Assembly (NCBI GenBank): GCA_027488845.1
Contig: JAIYBC010000004.1
Coordinates: forward strand, 62,001 to 126,000
Reading direction: 5' to 3'
DNA: 64,000 nt
Origin: Verrucomicrobiales bacterium
GTDB taxonomy: Bacteria > Verrucomicrobiota > Verrucomicrobiia > Limisphaerales > UBA9464
The position numbers were made by a program, and so were the translations under genes. The notes under the pieces were generated by a model that made no database searches, had not been told where the DNA came from, and saw nothing but the letters and a program-made list of their open reading frames with translations. This document shows, one piece after another, positions 59,185 through 64,000 of the stretch (position 1 is the first letter of the stretch; each line of letters starts with the position of its first letter).

Positions 59185-60162
59185 ATGAGGATCGCCGTCG
59201 TCGGATGCGGGGCGTTGGGGAGCTACTATGGCGCGCGTCTCGCCAAGGCGGGACGCGACGTCACGTTCCTGCTGCGCTCGGACTTCGAGACGGTGCGTGA
59301 ACACGGCGTGCGGGTGCAGAGCGCGGACGGCGACTTCCACATCCATCCGCGCTGCGCCCGGACGCCCGGGGAGATCGGTCCGGTGGACCTGGTCCTGATC
59401 GGGCTCAAGACGACGGCGAACGGCACGTTCGCGGAACTGCTTCCGCCGTTGGTCGGCCCCTCCACGGCGCTGCTGACGCTGCAGAACGGGCTCGGCAACG
59501 AGGAGGCGTTGGCGGCGCTGTTCCCGGTGCGTCAGGTGATGGGGGGACTCTGCTTCGTCAGCATCAACCGCCTTGAGCCCGGCGTGATCCGTCACATCGA
59601 CAACGGCCGCATCGTGCTCGGCGAGTTCCGGCGCTGGCCGGAGCCGCGGACCCACGGCGTCGCCGCGATGTTCCGCGAGGCCGGCGTCCCCAGCGACGTT
59701 TCCGCCGACATCATCGGGACGCACTGGCAGAAGCTGGTCTGGAACATCCCGTTCAACGGCCTCGGCGTCGCCGGCACCGCGGGAATCGGAGCCGTCCGGT
59801 CGGGGACCGTGGACCCGGGGCGCCCGTCCGATCCCGTGCTCTCCGCCGCGGCCCTGTTGCGCGATCCGGAATGGCGGGCGCTGCTGCGGGAACTCATGGC
59901 CGAGACCATCGCGGTCGCCAACGCCCTCGGACACAAGATCGATCCCGGCTACGCGGACAGCGAGCTGGAGCGCACCCAGGCCATGGGGGCCTACAAGGCC
60001 TCGACGCTGATCGACTTCGAACGCGGACGTCCGATGGAACTGGAGTCGATCTTCTTCTTCCCGCAGTCCGAGGCGCGCCGCGCGAAGGTTCCGACCCCGC
60101 GGATGGACGCCATGTGCTCCGTGTTGCGGTCTCTCGGGTCTCGTCCGACGTCCGCACGCTGA
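59185..60162 (+). CDS. panE: 2-dehydropantoate 2-reductase
   Basis: 325 residues. GCGALGSYYGARLAKAGRDV is the NADPH-binding motif of ketopantoate reductases; LKTTANG, LQNGLGNEEAL and KLVWNIPFNGLG (with the catalytic lysine) follow. It reduces ketopantoate to pantoate for coenzyme A synthesis. It starts 8 bases after leuB, so the two are likely cotranscribed; both use branched 2-oxo acids from valine/leucine synthesis. Confidence 0.9.
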   Translation: MRIAVVGCGALGSYYGARLAKAGRDVTFLLRSDFETVREHGVRVQSADGDFHIHPRCARTPGEIGPVDLVLIGLKTTANGTFAELLPPLVGPSTALLTLQNGLGNEEALAALFPVRQVMGGLCFVSINRLEPGVIRHIDNGRIVLGEFRRWPEPRTHGVAAMFREAGVPSDVSADIIGTHWQKLVWNIPFNGLGVAGTAGIGAVRSGTVDPGRPSDPVLSAAALLRDPEWRALLRELMAETIAVANALGHKIDPGYADSELERTQAMGAYKASTLIDFERGRPMELESIFFFPQSEARRAKVPTPRMDAMCSVLRSLGSRPTSAR

Positions 60163-60198
60163 ACCCCGGGGAGCCGGAGCCACGGGCCGACGTCCACC

Positions 60199-61605
60199 TC
60201 AGCGGAGTCCGACCTCGCCGACGTCCATCCACCCGGCCGGATCCGCGTCGCTGCCACGGTTGGCGAAGCGGAGCGGACGGCCACCCGACATCGGATTCGG
60301 AACCGCAATCCCCACCCGGAGCGGGCCGACGGAACCGGAAGGAATCACGAAAGCGGTCTCCGCCGTGACGGTCTCCGCCGGCATGATCTTGGCGAGGGAC
60401 AATGGAAAGACCGCTTCCACGGGCTCGCCTCCCGATCGGATCACGCGGACCCGCACCGGCCAGTCCGCATGGAACGGAGCCACGCCCCGGTTGCTCAGGG
60501 TGACCCGAACCGAAAGTCGACCCGGGGCGGATTCCAGGACGGCCTCCGTCACTTCGATCTCGTACCCAAGGCTGCGCGCCGCCGCGATCGCGCGCTCCCG
60601 TTCGGAAGGCGTCATCGGACGCGAGATGCTCGAGTCCATCAGCCACGAGACATGGGTCTCCGCGACGCACCGCGCGAAGTCCTGGGCCTTCTCGCACCCG
60701 CCCTCCTTCCACAGGCACGGCCAGAGTTCGGGGCGGATCTCCCCGCCGATCGGCGCGGTCCGCCAACGCTGCATCACGTCCGCCCCGGCCCGTCGCATCA
60801 GGGCCATGTAGAACCAGGAATCCTGACGTCGGCCGGTCTCCAAGGTCGCCCAGGCAAAGGAGTCGTCATGGTAGCCGAGGCGGCGTCCGACGTTGGACGC
60901 GTAGACCCCGTCGTCCGCGCCCGCCGGGTACCGCAGCAGCACGGGCGTCCGCCGGAACGCCGCCTCGTAGGCGTCCATCACCTCGGCCTGCACCGCCTTC
61001 GAGGCAAACCACTCGGCGTGGGGATGCGTGTGCCACTCGCCCCAACTGCCCAGGAGCCCCGCGGTGACGAACCCGATGCGGGGATCGCCGTCGTAGCGTC
61101 TGCCCAGGGCCGCGATGAAGCGCTTCAAGGCCGACCGCAGACGCGGATCCTCGTAGTCCGGCGTCCGGTCCGTCTCCGCCGCGCCGTCCCTCGCATCGGC
61201 CCCGCTCCAACCCCGGAGCTTCAGTCCGTCGGCGACCAGCCACGCCGGCACACCGGTGGGGCGCTTGGGATACTCCATCCAGATCCGGAAGACCGTCTGG
61301 CAGCCCCGCGACGCGACGTCGTCGAGCAAGCGTTCCATCGGCCCCCAGTCGAACTCCGACGGGCCGACCATCAGTTCCGACAGCGCGAGGTAGCCGAACT
61401 CGAGCGAGTGGGGGAAATCGCGGGCCTTGCCGGCGTAGGGGACGAATCCCTTGAGCGGATTGTCGGCAGGCCCGGGCGCGGGTGCCGGACGCACCACCAC
61501 CGTCTCGGCCCGGAGCGTCGACGAAGGCAACGACGGCGTGAGAAGCCCGAGTCCCGCGCAAATCAGCAGGATCAGGTTCCGAAGACGACGGAGTTGGGAA
61601 GACAT
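60199..61605 (-). CDS. Exported DUF4832 / GH-like barrel protein
   Basis: 468 residues with a signal peptide (LILLICAGLGLLTPSLPSS). The N-terminal part looks like a TIM barrel of glycoside hydrolase type: NPLKGFVPYAG, RIWMEYPKRP, GFVTAGLLGSWGEWHTHP. The C-terminal part has the DUF4832 features SWLMDSSISRPMTPSERERA, then a beta-sandwich. Members are secreted proteins of unknown activity, common in Verrucomicrobia and Bacteroidota. A possible catalytic glutamate is the one in WGEWH, but this is inference. Confidence 0.78.
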   Translation of the reverse strand: MSSQLRRLRNLILLICAGLGLLTPSLPSSTLRAETVVVRPAPAPGPADNPLKGFVPYAGKARDFPHSLEFGYLALSELMVGPSEFDWGPMERLLDDVASRGCQTVFRIWMEYPKRPTGVPAWLVADGLKLRGWSGADARDGAAETDRTPDYEDPRLRSALKRFIAALGRRYDGDPRIGFVTAGLLGSWGEWHTHPHAEWFASKAVQAEVMDAYEAAFRRTPVLLRYPAGADDGVYASNVGRRLGYHDDSFAWATLETGRRQDSWFYMALMRRAGADVMQRWRTAPIGGEIRPELWPCLWKEGGCEKAQDFARCVAETHVSWLMDSSISRPMTPSERERAIAAARSLGYEIEVTEAVLESAPGRLSVRVTLSNRGVAPFHADWPVRVRVIRSGGEPVEAVFPLSLAKIMPAETVTAETAFVIPSGSVGPLRVGIAVPNPMSGGRPLRFANRGSDADPAGWMDVGEVGLR

Positions 61606-61746
61606 GGAAGGCAGGACTCCACGCTGGCCACACAGGTCCGGTCTGGCAACCGGTCGGGCAGGAAGAATCGGGATTTCCGAAGGGAGAGGCGACCACCGAC
61701 CGGAGGCTTCGCGGCGTTGCTCGAGGGGTTCTTCCGCCTTGTCGGC

Positions 61747-62472
61747 TCAGGTGCAACCGCCCGGGCCGCGATGTCGGCTGAAATGGATCTCGGCCTCGAG
61801 GCCGCGGAGTCCGGGATCGCGTTCCACGATCCTGACCAACGTCCCAAACAGGTCGGTGACCCCATGCCGCTCGGACAGCGCATCGTGACGGTTCGAGTCC
61901 GAGAGGAGCAGGTGCACCATCTCGACGGAACGGACCTCCAGGCGGATCCGTTCGCGGCCGCGGAGCACCGTCCCGAATCCCTCCCAATCCGAAAGGTCCA
62001 CGGTGTGGTCGTAGTCCGAGGCCTCAGGCCGGACCCGGACTCCCAGCGCGGCGAGGACCGGATCCAGCAGGATCTCGAAGTCGTAGACCAACCAGGGTGC
62101 CCCTTCGCGGCAAAGGCCGAGGAGGCCGCGCCGAAGCTCCGCGGACTTCGTGTAGAACAGCGATCCCGCGAAGGCGACCACGTCGAACGGAGAACCCGGC
62201 AGCGCGCCCGGCACGGCCCCGGTTCCGGAACGGTACACGACCCGCGGATGCGGCTCGGCGCGTTCCAGCATCGAGATGCTCGGGTCGATGCCCGTCACCG
62301 ATCGGCAATGACGGGCGAGGGCGACGGACGAGATCCCGGTGCCGCAGCCGACGTCGAGTCCGGACGCGAATTCCTCCGAGGGACCGACCAGCCGTTCGAG
62401 GATCCGCGGGTGGAGCGGCGGACGGTACGCGGCATAGTGTTGCGCCGCGGTGCTGTCGTAGCGTTCGCCCAT
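61747..62472 (-). CDS. Class I SAM-dependent methyltransferase
   Basis: 241 residues. SAM-binding motif I is LDVGCGTGISSVALARH, and the post-I acidic residue is in VTGIDPSISMLERA. YDSTAAQHYAAYRPP at the N-terminus is typical of the UbiE/Trans-aconitate methyltransferase-like group. The acceptor substrate is unknown. It lies 54 bases downstream of leuD on the same strand. Confidence 0.82.
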   Translation of the reverse strand: MGERYDSTAAQHYAAYRPPLHPRILERLVGPSEEFASGLDVGCGTGISSVALARHCRSVTGIDPSISMLERAEPHPRVVYRSGTGAVPGALPGSPFDVVAFAGSLFYTKSAELRRGLLGLCREGAPWLVYDFEILLDPVLAALGVRVRPEASDYDHTVDLSDWEGFGTVLRGRERIRLEVRSVEMVHLLLSDSNRHDALSERHGVTDLFGTLVRIVERDPGLRGLEAEIHFSRHRGPGGCT

Positions 62473-62526
62473 GGTCGGCCCGCGGCGAATCGCCGGCGGA
62501 GGATCGGAGAGCCGCTTCCCGAAGGC

Positions 62527-63081
62527 TCAGGCCTTCTGCGGGATCATGCCGGTCTGACGGGCGTAGTCGAAGATGCCACCGGCATCCACCACCGGCCGGA
62601 CCTCGCCGAGCGGCTTGAGGCCATAGACCTTGCCGGTGCCCTCGTGGCGGATGGTGTTCGCGTCGATGTCGATCGTCGCGAGGTCGCCCGTCTTGAAGAT
62701 CTCGCACAGGCGGTCCGCGGTCTCGATCGGGTACAGCTCGCCGGTGGCGACGCAGTTGCGGAAGAAGATGCGGGCGTAGCTCTCCGCCACCACGGCCTGG
62801 CAGTTGGCCGAGCCCATGGCGATCGGGGCGTGCTCACGCGAGCTGCCGCAGCCGAAGTTCCGGCCGGCGATGACGATCGGGTAGTCGGTGTCCAGCGCGC
62901 CCTCCTTCACGAAGCGCGTCGGATACAGCGCCTCCGGCAGTCCCCAAAGGGCGTAGGAACCCAGCTTCTCGTACTCCTCGGCGATCGTGGGGATCAGGTT
63001 GAGGAACTGGGCCGGGATGATCTGGTCGGTGTCGATGTTGTCCCGCACCACGAATACCGGTCCCGAAAAGGTCGATTGCAT
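62527..63081 (-). CDS. leuD: 3-isopropylmalate dehydratase small subunit
   Basis: 184 residues. DNIDTDQIIPAQFL, AGRNFGCGSSREHAPIA and ARIFFRNCVATGELYP are the swivel-domain signatures of LeuD. Together with LeuC it isomerises 2- to 3-isopropylmalate. The domain begins close to ATG 63081. The gene is divergent from the sulfite reductase gene. LeuC is not in the window; the pair may be encoded elsewhere. Confidence 0.93.
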   Translation of the reverse strand: MQSTFSGPVFVVRDNIDTDQIIPAQFLNLIPTIAEEYEKLGSYALWGLPEALYPTRFVKEGALDTDYPIVIAGRNFGCGSSREHAPIAMGSANCQAVVAESYARIFFRNCVATGELYPIETADRLCEIFKTGDLATIDIDANTIRHEGTGKVYGLKPLGEVRPVVDAGGIFDYARQTGMIPQKA

Positions 63082-63231
63082 CGCGCCCAATCTGGCGGAG
63101 CCCGCGCCGGTCCGGCAAACCGAAATTCCAGCGGCCGATCCCGGCCGGCCGGCATCCGATGCCATCGCTGCACACCAGCGGTTTGCGGCCGATTCCCAAG
63201 TCATCCGGTCGTCTCTCGGAGTTTTCCGCGA

Positions 63232-63259
63232 TTGATTCAGGACCGGCTCCGGCGATACT
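63232..63259 (+). promoter_or_regulatory. Possible promoter of the sulfite reductase gene
   Basis: TTGATT (63232-63237), a 16-base spacer and GATACT (63254-63259), four of six matches to each sigma-70 box, 37 bases before the ATG at 63297. It is a weak match in a high-G+C background. Confidence 0.3.
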
Positions 63260-63296
63260 GGGAAGCCGTCCTTGCGACGCGATCAGAACCATTGAA

Positions 63297-64000
63297 ATGA
63301 GCACCGCTGCCCCGACCGAGAAGAAGCCGTCCCGCAACGAGGAACTGAAGACCGCCATCCCCACGTTGGCGGGCAACATCGCCGCCACGCTGGCGGACAG
63401 CTCGGCCGCCTGTTTCTCGGCGGACGACGAGCAGTTCCTGAAGTTCCACGGCATCTACCAGCAGGACGACCGGGACCTGCGCAAGACCGGCAAGCTCTAC
63501 ATCTGGATGATCCGCGGCCGCATCCCCGGCGGCGTGCTGTCGGCGAAGCAGTGGATCGCCATGGACGACCTCGCCACCCAGCGGGCGAACAACACGCTCC
63601 GGGTGACCACCCGCCAGAGCATCCAGTTCCACGGCGTGGTGAAGGACCGCCTCGGTCCCCTGATGAAGGAGATCAACCAGGCGATGGTCGACACCCTGGC
63701 CGCGTGCGGCGACGTGAACCGCAACGTCATGGCCTCGCCGGCCCCGGCGATCAGCGTGGCCCGCCAGCAGGTGTTCGAGGACTCCAAGCTCGTCTCCGAG
63801 AAGCTCCTGCCCCAGACCAAGGCCTACCACTCCATCTGGGTGGACGGCGTCCAGCTCAACCTGGACTCGGCCGAGAACAAGGACTTCGTCGACCCGCTCT
63901 ACGGCAAGACCTACCTGCCGCGGAAGTTCAAGACCGCCTTCGTCATCCCGCCGGTCAACGACGTCGACCTGTTCACCAACTGCCTCGGCTTCGTCGCCAT
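63297..64000 (+). CDS. Nitrite/sulfite reductase hemoprotein (CysI-like), 3' end missing
   Basis: 234 residues are visible before the window ends. LRKTGKLYIWMIRGRIPGG, LRVTTRQSIQFHGVVK, CGDVNRNVMASPAP and the VFEDSKLVSEKLLPQT stretch match the first half of assimilatory sulfite reductase beta subunits and related ferredoxin-type enzymes. The siroheme and [4Fe-4S] cysteines would be in the missing C-terminal half, so sulfite versus nitrite cannot be decided with certainty; the IWMIRGRIPGG segment favours sulfite. ATG 63297 is the first good start. Confidence 0.85.
   Translation, partial: MSTAAPTEKKPSRNEELKTAIPTLAGNIAATLADSSAACFSADDEQFLKFHGIYQQDDRDLRKTGKLYIWMIRGRIPGGVLSAKQWIAMDDLATQRANNTLRVTTRQSIQFHGVVKDRLGPLMKEINQAMVDTLAACGDVNRNVMASPAPAISVARQQVFEDSKLVSEKLLPQTKAYHSIWVDGVQLNLDSAENKDFVDPLYGKTYLPRKFKTAFVIPPVNDVDLFTNCLGFVA

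Overview
The window reads as a G+C-rich chromosome segment (about two thirds or more G+C by eye) from a Gram-negative bacterium, most likely a member of Verrucomicrobiota. Supporting signs are KDO-8-phosphate synthase (kdsA) and a TonB-dependent receptor (an LPS outer membrane), large secreted proteins ending in the 'FYRL/YYRV' tail common in that phylum, a lamin-tail/CotH protein, DUF4252 and DUF5679 proteins, weak or absent Shine-Dalgarno sites, and an imuA-imuB-dnaE2 mutagenesis cassette. No rRNA, convincing tRNA, CRISPR array or prophage was seen. The phylum call is an inference from protein families.

Layout. 1-11.9 kb: 3' part of a large secreted Ig/concanavalin-like protein with a strong terminator, a minus-strand group (aldehyde-dehydrogenase-like, zinc ribbon, membrane protein), a divergent CotH-kinase protein, a processive GT2 glycosyltransferase, RsuA and a small lipoprotein. 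12-16.3 kb: RbsD/FucU-like protein, a C45/Ntn acyltransferase, a GH84 O-GlcNAcase-like enzyme, an IS5-type MITE and a DUF4252 protein. 16.3-24.4 kb: gluconokinase and FabI (coupled), a TPR-like protein, TatD, KdsA, TonB receptor, rhomboid protease and a YheT-type hydrolase. 24.5-33.5 kb: a DinG-type helicase facing imuA-imuB-(GIY-YIG)-dnaE2, then a small unknown gene. 33.5-41.7 kb: lytic transglycosylase, FAH-family protein, DEDD exonuclease, rplU-rpmA // obg with a terminator between rpmA and obg, TerC-recJ (coupled) and HPF. 41.7-46.9 kb: a tight plus-strand run amidohydrolase-SDR-bioF-bioA-yjbQ. 46.9-49.8 kb: an accessory patch with a DUF2238 protein, a hypothetical gene bracketed by 197-bp direct repeats, and a DUF4143 ATPase with a near-perfect inverted repeat at its start. 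49.8-58 kb: a CHASE-like sensor kinase and NarL-type regulator, a beta-propeller/phosphoesterase protein, and an MBOAT plus SGNH-like pair. 58-64 kb: leuB, panE, a DUF4832 protein, a methyltransferase, leuD, and the start of a sulfite reductase hemoprotein gene.

Most genes are housekeeping or envelope functions. The points most worth a second look are the GIY-YIG gene translationally coupled inside the SOS mutagenesis cassette, the repeat-bracketed hypothetical gene beside the ATPase, the MITE, an acidic insertion inside Obg, and a family of 7-9-bp tandem repeats that sit at or next to gene ends.
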